Below are positions 17,346-26,745 of a DNA stretch of 64,000 nucleotides, piece after piece; position 1 is the first letter of the stretch; the number at the start of each line of letters is the position of its first letter. Both the position numbers and the translations under genes were made by a program. Below the pieces are notes generated by a model. It was not told the origin of the DNA. It saw only the letters and a list, made by a program, of their open reading frames with translations, and searched no databases. The DNA lies in NCBI GenBank assembly GCA_022566735.1, contig JADFIG010000001.1, forward strand, positions 1-64,000. Reading direction: 5' to 3'. The stretch is from Pseudomonadota bacterium (GTDB lineage: Bacteria; Pseudomonadota; Gammaproteobacteria; Burkholderiales; Burkholderiaceae_C).

Positions 17346-18827
17346 TCACAGGGGCGGGCGCTGGTGGGCCCAGGGCCGGGCCTGCTCCAGCTGGGCGGCG
17401 AGCTGCAGCAGCAGGGCCTCGCCGTTGAGCGGGGCGACGAATTGCACGCCCAGCGGCAGGCCGGCGGGTGTCCAGTGCAGGGGCACGGACATGGCCGGGC
17501 GGCCGGTCAGGTTGGCCAGCTGGGTGTAGGGCGTCCAGGCCAGGTTGTGGCGCACCGTGGTCTGGAAGGCCTGGCTGTGGCGCAGGCGGCCGGCCAGGCC
17601 GACGCGGCTGACCACGTCGCTGAGCAGGTCCAGGGCCCAGGGCGTGTCCATGCTGCCGATGGCCGGGGGCGGGGCGCTCAGGGTGGGCGTCAGCCAGAGG
17701 TCGTGCTCGGCGTGGTAGCGCGCCAGGGCGCGGTTGTGCTCGTGCCAGCGGGCCTCGCACTTGAGCAGCTCCACCGCGGAGACGCTGCGGCCCACCGCGG
17801 CCATCAGGCGGGTGTCGTTTTCGAAGTCGGCGGGGGTGGCGTGGGCGGTGTCGCGCAGGGTGTCGACGATGAGGGCCTGGGTGCAGAACCAGGCCAGCAG
17901 GAAGTCCTCGGCCAGGTGCAGGCCGTTGACGGGCTGGGGCACGGGCTCGACGTGGTGGCCCAGGGACGCCAGCAGGGTGGCGGCGTCCTGCACGGCGGCC
18001 ACGGCCTCGGGGTCGACCGGTGTGCCCACCGGCGACTCGGTGGTGAAGCCGATGCGCAGGCGGCCGGTGTCGGCGCGCATGGCCTCCACGTAGGGCCGGG
18101 GCGGCACGGGCATGTGGTAGGGCGCGTGGGGCTCGGGGCCCTGCAGGATGTCGAGCATGGCGGCGCTGTCGCGCACGCTGCGCGAGACCACCCCCTGCAC
18201 GGCCGCGCCGTTCATGCCTTCGGCCATGAGCGGGCCCATGGAGATGCGCCCGCGCCCGGCCTTGAGGCCGAACAGGCCGCAGGCCGCCGCGGGGATGCGG
18301 ATGGAGCCGCCGCCGTCGTTGGCGCCGGCCACGGGCACCACGCCGGCGGCCACCGCCGCGGCCGAGCCGCCGGAGGAGCCGCCGGGCGTGCGGTGGAGGT
18401 CCCAGGGGTTGCGCGTGGGGCCCCACAGCGTGGGCTCCGTCACGTTGCGGGCGCCGAACTCGGGGGTGTTGGTCTTGCCGAAGATGATCAGGCCGGCCTC
18501 GCGCCATCGGCGCACCACGTCGCTGTCTTCCGGGGCGGGCTGGCGGGCCAGGGCCTTGCTGCCGCTGGACGTGGGCACGCCGGCGATGTCCTGGAAGAGG
18601 TCCTTGACCAGGAAGGGCACGCCGCCGAAGCGGGCCTGGGGCGAAGGGGCGCGCCGGGCCTGGGTGCGGGCGGATTCGTCCAGGCGGCAGACGATGGCGT
18701 TGAGCTCACGGGTGCCGTCGGCGCGCGCGATGGCGGCGTCCAGCAACTCGGCCGGGGACACCTCGCCGCGGCGCACCAGGTCGGCCAGGGCCGTGGCGTC
18801 GTGCTGCACGTACTCGTCGAACCGCAT
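17346..18827 (-). CDS. Amidase-signature family amidase
   Basis: At 493 residues it has the full amidase-signature fold. The catalytic Lys lies in GVPFLVKDLF (about 75), the cis-Ser in TPGGSSGGSAAAVAAG (about 150), and the nucleophile Ser in NDGGGSIRIPAAACG (about 175). The family hydrolyses amides to acid plus ammonia; the long C-terminal region determines specificity, so the substrate is open. It is divergent from hrpA with only about 50 bases between the genes. Confidence 0.92.
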   Translation of the reverse strand: MRFDEYVQHDATALADLVRRGEVSPAELLDAAIARADGTRELNAIVCRLDESARTQARRAPSPQARFGGVPFLVKDLFQDIAGVPTSSGSKALARQPAPEDSDVVRRWREAGLIIFGKTNTPEFGARNVTEPTLWGPTRNPWDLHRTPGGSSGGSAAAVAAGVVPVAGANDGGGSIRIPAAACGLFGLKAGRGRISMGPLMAEGMNGAAVQGVVSRSVRDSAAMLDILQGPEPHAPYHMPVPPRPYVEAMRADTGRLRIGFTTESPVGTPVDPEAVAAVQDAATLLASLGHHVEPVPQPVNGLHLAEDFLLAWFCTQALIVDTLRDTAHATPADFENDTRLMAAVGRSVSAVELLKCEARWHEHNRALARYHAEHDLWLTPTLSAPPPAIGSMDTPWALDLLSDVVSRVGLAGRLRHSQAFQTTVRHNLAWTPYTQLANLTGRPAMSVPLHWTPAGLPLGVQFVAPLNGEALLLQLAAQLEQARPWAHQRPPL

Positions 18828-18875
18828 GGGGATGGCCTGTGCCGGGAGTCAAACACCGCTGGATAATGCGGCACT

Positions 18876-21800
18876 TTGCCCTTGTCTGTGCCTCCAGTCT
18901 TACCCGTGCTGCCCACCATCAGTTTTCCGGAATCCCTGCCCGTCAGCGGCAAGCGCGACGAGATCGAGGCCGCCTTGCGCGCGCACCAGGTCATCATCGT
19001 CTGCGGCGAAACCGGCTCGGGCAAGACCACGCAGCTGCCCAAGATCGCCCTGTCGATGGGGCGCGGCGGCTGGGGCCAGGTGCGTGACCCGAACGCCAGG
19101 CGCCACGAGCGCCCCAAGCTGATCGGCCACACGCAGCCGCGGCGGATCGCGGCGTCCAGCGTGGCCAAGCGCATCGCCGAGGAGCTGAACTCGCCGCTGG
19201 GCGAGGTGGTGGGCTACAAGGTGCGTTTCCAGGATCGCCTGATGCCCGGCGCCAGCGTCAAGCTGATGACCGACGGCATCCTGCTGGCTGAAACGCAAGG
19301 CGACCCCGACCTGCGCGCCTACGACACCCTCATCATCGACGAGGCCCACGAGCGCAGCCTGAACATCGACTTCCTGCTGGGCTACCTGCGCCAGCTGCTG
19401 CCGCGCCGCCCGGACCTGAAGGTCATCGTCACCTCGGCGACCATCGACGCCGACCGCTTCGCGCAGCACTTCGCATCCAGCAAGGGGCCGGCGCCGGTCA
19501 TCATGGTATCGGGGCGGCTGTTCCCGGTGGAGCAGCGCTACCGGCCCTTCGAGGAAAGCCGCGAGTACGGCCTCAACGAAGCCATTGCCGATGGCGTCGA
19601 TGAGCTTTGGCGTGAAGGCGGCATGGGCGGCTCGGACGACATCCTCGTCTTCCTGCCCGGCGAGCGCGAGATCCGCGAGGCCGCCGACCACCTGCGCAAG
19701 CACCTGGCCCAGCACCGCACGGTGGCCACCGTGCTGCCGCTGTTCGCGCGCCTGAGCCAGCAGGAGCAGGACGAGGTCTTCAAGACCGGCGGCGGGCGGC
19801 GCATCGTGCTGGCCACCAACGTGGCCGAAACGTCCCTCACGGTGCCGGGCATCCGCTACGTGATCGACAGCGGCAGCGCGCGGGTCAAGCGCTACTCCTT
19901 CCGCAACAAGGTCGAGCAGCTGCAGATCGAGCCCATCAGCCAGGCCGCGGCCAACCAGCGCGCGGGCCGTTGCGGCCGGGTGGCCAACGGCATCTGCATC
20001 CGCCTGTACGACGAGAAGGACTTCAACGCGCGTCCGCGCTTCACCGACCCGGAGATCCTGCGCTCGTCGCTGGCCGGTGTGATCCTGCGGATGAAGTCCC
20101 TGCACCTGGGCCTGGTCGACGACTTCCCCTTCATCGAGCCACCGCTGCGCAAGGCCATCGCCGACGGCTACCAGCTGCTCAACGAGCTGGGCGCGGTGGA
20201 CGACAACAACGAGATCACGCCGCTGGGCATGACCCTGGCCAAGCTGCCGCTGGACCCGCGCGTGGGCCGCATGATCCTGGAGGCCAAGGACCGCCAGGCC
20301 CTGGCCGAGGTGCTGGTGATCGCCGCCTCCTTGAGCGTGCAGGACGTGCGCGACCGGCCGATCGACCAGCAGCAGCAGGCCGACACCAAGCACAAGCAGT
20401 TCGACGACGAGAAGTCGGAGTTCATGGGCACGGTCAAGCTGTGGAAGTGGCTGGACGAGTCGCGTGGCGGGCATGGGCACCACGAGCCGGGTGCGCCTGA
20501 AAAACACAAGCTCAGCCACCGCAAGTACGAGCAGCTCCTGCGCGACAACTTCATCAACCCGCGCCGCGTGCGCGAGTGGAAGGACGTGTACGCGCAGCTG
20601 CACACCGTCGTGACCGAGCACAGCTGGCGCATGAACGGCTCGCCGGCCACCTACGAGCAGGTGCACCTGTCGCTGCTGTCGGGCCTGTTGGGCAATGTGG
20701 GCTGCAAGAGCGACGACGAGGATTGGTACCTCGGCGCACGCGGCATCAAGTTCTGGAAGCACCCGGGTGCCAACCTGAGCAAGAAGCCGGGGCGCTGGAT
20801 TTTGGCCGCCGAGCTGGTCGAGACGAGCAAGCTGTATGGCCGCGGCATCGCCACCATCGAGCAGCCCTGGCTGGTGCAGATGGGCGGCCACCTGCTGAAA
20901 AAGCAGCTGCTGGAGCCGCACTGGGAAAAGAAGGCCGCCGAGGTCGTGGCGCTGGAGCGCGCCACGCTGTACGGCCTGGTCGTCTACAACAACAAGCGCA
21001 TCAACTTCGGCCTGGTCAACCCGCGCGAGGCCCGCGAGATCTTCATCCGCGAGGCCCTGGTCAACGACGAGTGGGACACGCGCCTGCCCTTCCTGGCGCA
21101 CAACCGCAAGCTCATCAACCAGGTCGAGCAGCTGGAGCACAAGTCGCGCCGCCAGGACGTGCTGGTCGACGAGCACCTGATCTACGCCTTCTACGACGCG
21201 CAGATCCCGCCGGACGTGATGAGCGGCCCCAGCTTCGAGCGCTGGTACAAGCACGACAGCCGCGAGAACCCGAAGCTGCTCTACCTCAGCCGCGAGGAGC
21301 TGATGCGCCATGAGGCCGCCGGCATCACCAGCAGCGCCTTCCCCAAGGTCGTGCGCCTGGGCGGTGTGGACTGCAGCACCACCTACCTGCACGAGCCCGG
21401 CGATGCGCGCGACGGTGTGACCGTGACCGTGCCCATCTACGCGCTCAACCAGGTCAGCGAAGAGCGCGGCGAGTGGCTGGTGCCCGGCATGCTGAAAGAC
21501 AAGGTGCTGGCCCTGCTCAAGAGCCTGCACCAGAAGCCGCGTGCGCGCCTGGTGCCGCTGCCCGAGTACGCGGAAGGTTTCGTGCAGGCAGCGACCTCGG
21601 GGCCCGAGTTTGCGCAAGGCAGCCTGATGGAGGCCCTGCTCAAGGCCGTGCGCGACAAGACCCAGCTGGACGTCAAGCGCGCCGATTTCAAGCTCGACAT
21701 GCTGTCGCCGCACCTGTTCATGAACTACCGCGTGGTCGATGAGCACGGTCGGCAGCTCGGCATGGGCCGCAACCTGCCCGCGCTCAAGGCCGAGCTGGGT

Positions 21801-22880
21801 GCGCTGGCGCGCGGGGCCTTCCAGGCCTTGGCGGCGCTCAAGGCGCAGGAAGTGGTCCGTGGCGCTGAGGCGTCGGCCGAGGCGGGCGCGCGGGCCAGCG
21901 GTGCACCCGAGGCTGCATCCCAGGCGTCACGGCAGCCGTCGGCTCAGGCAGGCCCAGGCGCTCAGCGTGTGCCAGCCCCGGCGGCAGCGAAGGGCCGCAG
22001 CGAGTCTGCCGGCAAGCCTGCGCAAACGGCCAGCACGCCCCTGACCGACTGGACCTTCGGCGAGCTGCCCGAGCTGATGGAGATCCAGCGCGGCGGGCAC
22101 ACCCTGATCGGCTTCCCGGCCTTGATCGACAAGGCCACGCACGTCGAGATCGACATCTTCGACGAGCCCGATGTGGCCGCGGCCCGCCACCGCGTGGGCT
22201 TGCGTCGCCTGGTGGCCCTGCAGATCAGGGAGCCGCTGAAGTACCTGGAAAAGAACATCCCCGACCTGCAGAAGATGGCCATGGCCTACATGAGCCTGGG
22301 CACGGCCGACGAGTTGCGCGAGCAGGTCATCGACGTGGCCCTGGACCGTGCCTACCTGGCCGACCCGCTGCCCACCGATGCGGCCAGCTTCAAGGCCCGC
22401 GTGGAAGAGGGGCGCACCCGCCTGAACCTGATCGCCCAGGAAGTGGCTCGCCTGGCTGGCACCGTGCTGAGCGAGTACGCGGCGGCCACGCGCAAGCTCA
22501 AGGACGCCAAGCCGCCCAAGGACGTGGCCGAGGACATCACCGCGCAACTGCAGCGCCTCATGCCCAAGCGCTTCGTGGCGCTCACGCCCTATGCGCAGCT
22601 GCAGCACTTCCCGCGCTACCTCAAGGCCATCACCCTGCGGCTGGACAAGCTCAAGGGCGACCCGGCGCGCGACGCCCAGCGCCTGGCCGAACTCAAGCCG
22701 CTGGACCAGCGCTACACGCGCCGCCTGGCCGAGCTCAAGGGCACGCACGACGCGCGCCTCGACGAGTTCCGCTGGCTGCTCGAAGAGCTGCGCGTGAGCC
22801 TGTTCGCGCAGGAGCTGCGCACGCCGCAGCCGGTGAGCATCAAGCGCCTGGAGAAGACCTGGGCACAGGTCGGCGGCTGA
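18876..22880 (+). CDS. hrpA: DEAH-box ATP-dependent RNA helicase HrpA
   Basis: This is a 1,334-residue DEAH helicase with Walker A GETGSGKTTQLPK (about 44), DEAH box IIDEAHERSLNIDF, motif III VTSATID and motif VI QRAGRCGR. These are followed by the helicase-associated, OB-fold and DUF3418 regions typical of HrpA. HrpA remodels RNA and rescues stalled ribosomes on mRNA. A poorly conserved Ala/Gly/Pro-rich linker lies at about 990-1050. No ATG is available; TTG 18876 or GTG 18888 are the likely starts. Confidence 0.95.
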   Translation: MPLSVPPVLPVLPTISFPESLPVSGKRDEIEAALRAHQVIIVCGETGSGKTTQLPKIALSMGRGGWGQVRDPNARRHERPKLIGHTQPRRIAASSVAKRIAEELNSPLGEVVGYKVRFQDRLMPGASVKLMTDGILLAETQGDPDLRAYDTLIIDEAHERSLNIDFLLGYLRQLLPRRPDLKVIVTSATIDADRFAQHFASSKGPAPVIMVSGRLFPVEQRYRPFEESREYGLNEAIADGVDELWREGGMGGSDDILVFLPGEREIREAADHLRKHLAQHRTVATVLPLFARLSQQEQDEVFKTGGGRRIVLATNVAETSLTVPGIRYVIDSGSARVKRYSFRNKVEQLQIEPISQAAANQRAGRCGRVANGICIRLYDEKDFNARPRFTDPEILRSSLAGVILRMKSLHLGLVDDFPFIEPPLRKAIADGYQLLNELGAVDDNNEITPLGMTLAKLPLDPRVGRMILEAKDRQALAEVLVIAASLSVQDVRDRPIDQQQQADTKHKQFDDEKSEFMGTVKLWKWLDESRGGHGHHEPGAPEKHKLSHRKYEQLLRDNFINPRRVREWKDVYAQLHTVVTEHSWRMNGSPATYEQVHLSLLSGLLGNVGCKSDDEDWYLGARGIKFWKHPGANLSKKPGRWILAAELVETSKLYGRGIATIEQPWLVQMGGHLLKKQLLEPHWEKKAAEVVALERATLYGLVVYNNKRINFGLVNPREAREIFIREALVNDEWDTRLPFLAHNRKLINQVEQLEHKSRRQDVLVDEHLIYAFYDAQIPPDVMSGPSFERWYKHDSRENPKLLYLSREELMRHEAAGITSSAFPKVVRLGGVDCSTTYLHEPGDARDGVTVTVPIYALNQVSEERGEWLVPGMLKDKVLALLKSLHQKPRARLVPLPEYAEGFVQAATSGPEFAQGSLMEALLKAVRDKTQLDVKRADFKLDMLSPHLFMNYRVVDEHGRQLGMGRNLPALKAELGALARGAFQALAALKAQEVVRGAEASAEAGARASGAPEAASQASRQPSAQAGPGAQRVPAPAAAKGRSESAGKPAQTASTPLTDWTFGELPELMEIQRGGHTLIGFPALIDKATHVEIDIFDEPDVAAARHRVGLRRLVALQIREPLKYLEKNIPDLQKMAMAYMSLGTADELREQVIDVALDRAYLADPLPTDAASFKARVEEGRTRLNLIAQEVARLAGTVLSEYAAATRKLKDAKPPKDVAEDITAQLQRLMPKRFVALTPYAQLQHFPRYLKAITLRLDKLKGDPARDAQRLAELKPLDQRYTRRLAELKGTHDARLDEFRWLLEELRVSLFAQELRTPQPVSIKRLEKTWAQVGG

Positions 22881-22902
22881 AGCCGGCCTCAGTGGGGCCG
22901 TG

Positions 22903-24135
22903 TCATTGCGACCGTGTCAGGGCGCGCACGATGCGCTCGATGACCTGCATCTGCGGCGCCGCCTGGGTCAGGTAGCGCGTGCGGTCGTTGCCGTCGAGGT
23001 AGCCCCACCAGTCCCAGCAGCCGTTGGGGTTGGGCTGGATCCAGGCGCTGTCGGCCAGGGGCGTGATGGCCGGGCCGCCGCAGCTCTCCGAGACCGGGGC
23101 GTCGGTCTGGCGGATGGCCGGGTAGACGATGATCTGACGGTAGAGGCCCGCCCAGCGCGCGTAGCCGGTGGTGCGCGCGAAGGTGCGGACGTCCTGCTTG
23201 CAGCCGTGCAGTGCCACGTGGACGCCGCAAGCGGCCTGGCTTGAGCCCGGGCGGAGGGCCTCACGGCAGACCGGCGGCACGTAGACGTAGCCGGTGGTCG
23301 CCATGTCCAGGCGGTCGCGCCGGTCGCTGCGGTAGGGCCAGAAGTACAGCCACAGGCTGTCGGGTGCGATGTAGGGGCTGCTGGCGGTCACCGCGTCGAT
23401 GAAGGGCGTCTGGTCGAAGGGCTGCAGGGCGCTGTCGGGAACCTCCTCGCCGGGCTGGCTGGCGTCCACGGGCACGTCGGGGAAGAGGGCGCGGAAGGCG
23501 TCGCGGGCGTTGTCTTCGTCACCGCAGCGGCGCACGTAGCTGCTGTCTTGCGCGCTGGCCTGGCAGCTGTCGCGCCCCTCGGGCGAGAGGATGCCGTGCC
23601 CGGCGCGGTTGCTGCCGTTGCCGGCATGGCCGCGGTCCACCGCAGGAGGCTGGCCGATGAAGTCGCGCAGGAAGGCGATGCCGGCCTCGCCGGAGGCTGG
23701 CTTGACCGTGGCATCGTCCGGGCTGTGGAACACGAAGGCCCGTGACAGGCCCTGCGGCTTGCCCGACATCAGCCGGTCGATGGCGCCCGAGGAGGCGAAC
23801 TGGCGCGCCAGCGACAGCGTGGCTGGCGGCGTGTCGCGCACGCACATGCAGGTGTTGATGGCCTGAGAGACGCTGCCCTGGGCGCAGCCCCAGGCCGGCC
23901 CGGCGATGGCGCCCACCCCCGATACGCTGGCCGAGTGGGCGACGGCGTACTGCACGGCCATGGCCGCGCCCGAGGAGATGCCCGAGATGCTGACCTGGCC
24001 CGGTTCGGCGATGGCGGGCAGCGTGGCGGGGCCGGCGCTGGCAGGCCCGACGGCGCTCAGGCCCAGCCAGAGCAGGGCGGTGAGCCAGGGGCGAGGGCGG
24101 CGGGTGGGGTGTGTGCTGGGCTGGGTGGCAGGCAT
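22903..24135 (-). CDS. Secreted PHB-depolymerase-family esterase
   Basis: The 410-residue protein starts at ATG 24135, with GGGAG five bases upstream. A signal peptide follows (RR, then TALLWLGLSAVGPASA). The lipase-box-like GISSGAAMAV (about residue 55) holds the probable nucleophile Ser. VHVALHGCKQD and NPNGCWDWWGY are typical of the poly(3-hydroxybutyrate) depolymerase esterase family. It probably hydrolyses short-chain polyester or related esters outside the cytoplasm. The last host protein gene before the prophage, it is divergent from tRNA-Pro. Confidence 0.82.
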   Translation of the reverse strand: MPATQPSTHPTRRPRPWLTALLWLGLSAVGPASAGPATLPAIAEPGQVSISGISSGAAMAVQYAVAHSASVSGVGAIAGPAWGCAQGSVSQAINTCMCVRDTPPATLSLARQFASSGAIDRLMSGKPQGLSRAFVFHSPDDATVKPASGEAGIAFLRDFIGQPPAVDRGHAGNGSNRAGHGILSPEGRDSCQASAQDSSYVRRCGDEDNARDAFRALFPDVPVDASQPGEEVPDSALQPFDQTPFIDAVTASSPYIAPDSLWLYFWPYRSDRRDRLDMATTGYVYVPPVCREALRPGSSQAACGVHVALHGCKQDVRTFARTTGYARWAGLYRQIIVYPAIRQTDAPVSESCGGPAITPLADSAWIQPNPNGCWDWWGYLDGNDRTRYLTQAAPQMQVIERIVRALTRSQ

Positions 24136-24261
24136 GGAGGCTCCCTGGTGTGTGATGTGCATTCCGCTGTGCGCCCCCATGGGGCTGGGGCGGTGGGCCA
24201 TGCTGGCGCCGCGCCGGCCTCGCGGCCATCCCTAGCTTGCCGTTCGTGTCGAGGGCTGGCG

Positions 24262-24288
24262 TTGCAGCGGGCCTTTGGCGGTTACAAT
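24262..24288 (+). promoter_or_regulatory. Probable promoter of tRNA-Pro
   Basis: TTGCAG (24262-24267) and TACAAT (24283-24288) are spaced by 15 bases, and the -10 lies about 11 bases before the mature tRNA 5' end. The -10 matches sigma-70 well; the spacing is short. Confidence 0.5.
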
Positions 24289-24299
24289 GCGCGCTTGTT

Positions 24300-24376
24300 C
24301 GGGGCGTAGCGCAGCCTGGTAGCGCATCTGCTTTGGGAGCAGAGGGTCGTGAGTTCGAATCCCACCGCCCCGACCA
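24300..24376 (+). tRNA. tRNA-Pro (anticodon TGG)
   Basis: This 77-base cloverleaf has acceptor arms CGGGGCG/CGCCCCG, a D arm with AGCGCAGCCTGGTAGCGC, anticodon loop TTTGGGA (anticodon TGG), T loop GTTCGAATCC and an encoded CCA end. An integrase gene ends 83 bases downstream, so this is the likely attachment gene of the prophage. Confidence 0.97.
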
Positions 24377-24458
24377 TTTTTCTCCTGGGAAAAGCGCCTT
24401 TTCGGCTTCGGCCGTCAGGGCGCTTTTTTCTAACGGTTTCCGCTTCTTCTTACGGAAA
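24340..24458. other. Probable left attachment site (attL) region
   Basis: The boundary is inferred. The 3' half of tRNA-Pro and the bases up to the integrase stop form the transition from chromosome to prophage. The duplicated core would be part of the tRNA 3' end, and its second copy must lie to the right of base 64,000, so the exact core cannot be defined here. Confidence 0.45.
24391..24429. terminator. Intrinsic terminator after tRNA-Pro
   Basis: AAAGCGCC (24391-24398) pairs with GGCGCTTT (24419-24426), with a run of T to 24429. It can stop transcription of the tRNA and, with A residues at the left foot, of the convergent integrase gene. Confidence 0.7.
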
Positions 24459-25547
24459 TCAGCGCACAGCACCCACGCGGCGCGTCTTCTTGCGCCGGAC
24501 ATAGGCCGCCGTCTGGGTCTGGGTGGTGTGATCCATGAGGTCGCTGGCCGCCCCCATGCCGTGGCTTTCTTCCTTGTCCGTGGCCGCCTTCGCGCGCAGG
24601 TCGCGGATCATGGTGGGTGGCACTTTGCCGGTCTTGGTGGCTCGCTTCATTGCCTTCTGCCAGGCGTTTGAGAATGCCTCGTAGTTCATCGGCGTGCCGT
24701 CCACCTTGGTGATGAGCCACGGGGTCACGACGCGCTGCGCCATGCGCTTCTTTGCCATGCGCTGGGCCTTCAAGGCCTGCAGCCTGGCCACCACGGCGCG
24801 CAGCCTGGGCGTCCATTCGACGATGACGGGGCGGCTGGTGCCGTCGGTCTTGTCGCGGCGCAGCATGATCCCCTCCGTGCACACGTGCGGTTCGTCCGGC
24901 TCACCTGGGTCGGCCTGCTCGCGGATGCGCACCACCACGCCCACATCGGCGCCGGTCAGGTACAGCAGTTCGACCACGCAGCAGAACACCAGGCCCGACG
25001 GGTTGAGGCGGCCGTCGTCGCCGTACAGGCCCGCCACCTTGATGCGGCGCAGATGCGAGTCGGTGACGTAGCGCTTGCGGGGCTTGTAGCCCTTGGTCGG
25101 GATGGCATCGACGGGGTTGGAGCCAGCGGGGCGCAGGCCCCAAAGCTCGCAGTAGCGGAAGATTGAGCGAAGCTGTGAACGGTAGGCGTCGTAGGTGCGC
25201 GCCATGGCGTCGAACTGCTGCAGGAACTCGTAGCAGTCGGGAGTCTCGACCTCACGCGGGGCAAAGTCTTGGAAGGCCGCGGCGATGTCGTTCGCGCGGC
25301 GCTGCTCGTCGATCTGGGTCTTGTCGGCGTGCTTGGCCATGACCTCAATGCACCACTTGCTGACAGCGGCTGGCATCGTCTCAGGGTTGGCGATGGTGGC
25401 CATGCGATCGGCCAATGCGCGGTAGAACGCGGGCAGGCCTTCGCCCACCTTGCTCAACGGGTGCCAGATGCGCTTGGTGCCCTGGGCTTCGACGAGGTAG
25501 TAGCGGGAGCCCTTGATCTGGGTTCCCTTGACTGGGCCTTTGGGCAT
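24459..25547 (-). CDS. int: Phage tyrosine-recombinase integrase
   Basis: The 362-residue protein starts MPKGPVKGTQIKGSRYYLVE. The C-terminal catalytic domain has RDLRAKAATD (box II Arg), DLMDHTTQTQT (box II His) and the nucleophile Tyr in TAAYVRR. The first catalytic Arg normally lies in a TGxR context, but the sequence here reads TGADVGVVVR, so this residue appears replaced by Asp. The usual His of HxxR is also Arg. The protein would insert and, with an excisionase, remove the prophage at tRNA-Pro. It lies one base after the DUF4224 gene. Confidence 0.9.
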   Translation of the reverse strand: MPKGPVKGTQIKGSRYYLVEAQGTKRIWHPLSKVGEGLPAFYRALADRMATIANPETMPAAVSKWCIEVMAKHADKTQIDEQRRANDIAAAFQDFAPREVETPDCYEFLQQFDAMARTYDAYRSQLRSIFRYCELWGLRPAGSNPVDAIPTKGYKPRKRYVTDSHLRRIKVAGLYGDDGRLNPSGLVFCCVVELLYLTGADVGVVVRIREQADPGEPDEPHVCTEGIMLRRDKTDGTSRPVIVEWTPRLRAVVARLQALKAQRMAKKRMAQRVVTPWLITKVDGTPMNYEAFSNAWQKAMKRATKTGKVPPTMIRDLRAKAATDKEESHGMGAASDLMDHTTQTQTAAYVRRKKTRRVGAVR

Positions 25548-25548
25548 G

Positions 25549-25767
25549 TCAGGCGGTGGCGCGCACCAGGGGACGCACCGTGGGCTTCTTGCGTTCGGTT
25601 TCGCCGCGGCATACGGCTTCGTAGTGGGCGCGCTCAAGCACCAGGCCATGACGACCGATGTAGGCGCGCACGAACCCACGACGGTGCAGCTCGGCCAGTT
25701 GCTTGCTGGGCTGCTCGTAGTGGGTCAACTGCACCAATTCCTCTTTGCTCAAGATCAGGTTGGACAT
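25549..25767 (-). CDS. DUF4224 protein, integrase partner
   Basis: The 72-residue protein MSNLILSKEELVQLTHYEQ has the DUF4224 pattern found just upstream of phage tyrosine integrases: a short helix-turn region, then RRGFVRAYIGRHGLVLER. It may act as a recombination directionality factor or a DNA-binding accessory. It ends one base before the integrase start. Confidence 0.8.
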   Translation of the reverse strand: MSNLILSKEELVQLTHYEQPSKQLAELHRRGFVRAYIGRHGLVLERAHYEAVCRGETERKKPTVRPLVRATA

Positions 25768-25914
25768 TTACTGCTCCTGCTCATCATCACCGCCCACCGG
25801 CTCTCCGCACCCATCGCTGGCGTCGCCGGTTTGCTGGTCGTCCTCCTCGGGGCCATAGCTGCGCTTCTCGTCAGCAAGGCGCTTTCTGTCGCGGCTGCGT
25901 GGGCGGGTTCTCAT
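25768..25914 (-). CDS. Small acidic phage protein, unknown function
   Basis: A 48-residue frame runs from ATG 25914 to TAA 25768, with a basic N-terminus (MRTRPRSRDRKRLADEKR) and an acidic, Gly-rich tail. It overlaps the stop of the upstream gene by ATGA and ends directly before the DUF4224 start, which fits the packed operon. I do not recognise the family. Confidence 0.6.
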   Translation of the reverse strand: MRTRPRSRDRKRLADEKRSYGPEEDDQQTGDASDGCGEPVGGDDEQEQ

Positions 25915-26261
25915 GCGGAAGCCCTCCCAATCTCTGCCGCAGCGCGGACGATGGCGCGGCGGGTGGCGGCTCGTGCGGCATTCAGTCTTCGTTGGGCATC
26001 TTTCAGGTCAGACCGCAGCTTGTCGAACTTCGGCACCTCGCCAAATTCGTCGCCTCCGTCAATCGCATCACCACGATCAAACCACTCGCCCGTCTCGTCC
26101 CTGTATTTGCCATAGAAGGCTCGCATTGCGTTCCTGGCTTGGTTTCGAGACACCCAAGCAGCATGCTCGGCATGGGCAAGCGCGCCAATCGCCGCAAGTG
26201 GTCCCGCGGCCTTCGCAGCCCGCTCCAAAAGTGTTCGGTCTGTGCTTGTGTCGTTGCTCAT
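25911..26261 (-). CDS. Hypothetical helical phage protein
   Basis: This 116-residue, Ala/Arg-rich, mostly helical protein has the segment KLRSDLKDAQRRLNAARAA that suggests a coiled coil. It starts MSNDTS directly after an 84-base intergenic repeat that includes its AGGA ribosome-binding site. No known family is recognised. Confidence 0.7.
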   Translation of the reverse strand: MSNDTSTDRTLLERAAKAAGPLAAIGALAHAEHAAWVSRNQARNAMRAFYGKYRDETGEWFDRGDAIDGGDEFGEVPKFDKLRSDLKDAQRRLNAARAATRRAIVRAAAEIGRASA

Positions 26262-26266
26262 ATCCG

Positions 26267-26350
26267 TCCTAAATCGTGCCCGCCCTGGGAAGGGTCTGCG
26301 TTAGACCAACATCGGCCGGGCGGCAGGTTGGTCTAAAAAGGCGTTAGGCC
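26267..26350. repeat. Intergenic repeat with hairpin, copy 1
   Basis: These 84 bases are about 80% identical to 26897-26980. TTAGACCAAC (26301-26310) pairs perfectly with GTTGGTCTAA (26327-26336) around a 16-base loop. The leftward side ends in a TTAGGA ribosome-binding sequence just before the ATG of the next gene. The stem bases differ between copies partly in compensating pairs. Confidence 0.7.
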
Positions 26351-26745
26351 TTCTTGTCAGCGCACCACATGTGCTCAGTGACTCGGTACATCTCGCGGGC
26401 ACCAATCACGCGGTAGTCCTTTTTCATGTTCAGGAATGAGTTTTTAACCACGGCTGATATGTAGCCTCCGCCGGTGCGCTCGTTGATCTTTCGACGGTCA
26501 TGATCGTCAAACAGATCGGAGCGCACAAGCCGAATTGCGCACAGGTAATCGAGCACCTTTTCAGCATCTTCTTTTCGAGCGAAGCGCACAGCCTTGAGGC
26601 TGTCCCTGCTGAACTCGGCAACACCAGCGCGAGCACGCTTATGAGATGGATCGTGCTCGCCGCCGGTCCAGTATGTGGGGCCTGCTCCATCAGGCAATGA
26701 CCACTCGATTAGCCAGCCACGCTCGTCCATCGTTGCATCAGTCAT
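26344..26745 (-). CDS. Hypothetical phage protein
   Basis: The 133-residue protein MTDATMDERGWLIEWSLPD is soluble, with charged helices in the middle and a short C-terminal region that includes a Trp-Cys pair. The chosen start at 26745 overlaps the stop of the preceding small frame by ATGA. No family is recognised. Confidence 0.7.
   Translation of the reverse strand: MTDATMDERGWLIEWSLPDGAGPTYWTGGEHDPSHKRARAGVAEFSRDSLKAVRFARKEDAEKVLDYLCAIRLVRSDLFDDHDRRKINERTGGGYISAVVKNSFLNMKKDYRVIGAREMYRVTEHMWCADKKA

Noticed and set aside
18900..21746. Open frame of about 950 codons opposite hrpA
   Set aside because: It is the antisense of the conserved DEAH helicase core and shows no independent signals.
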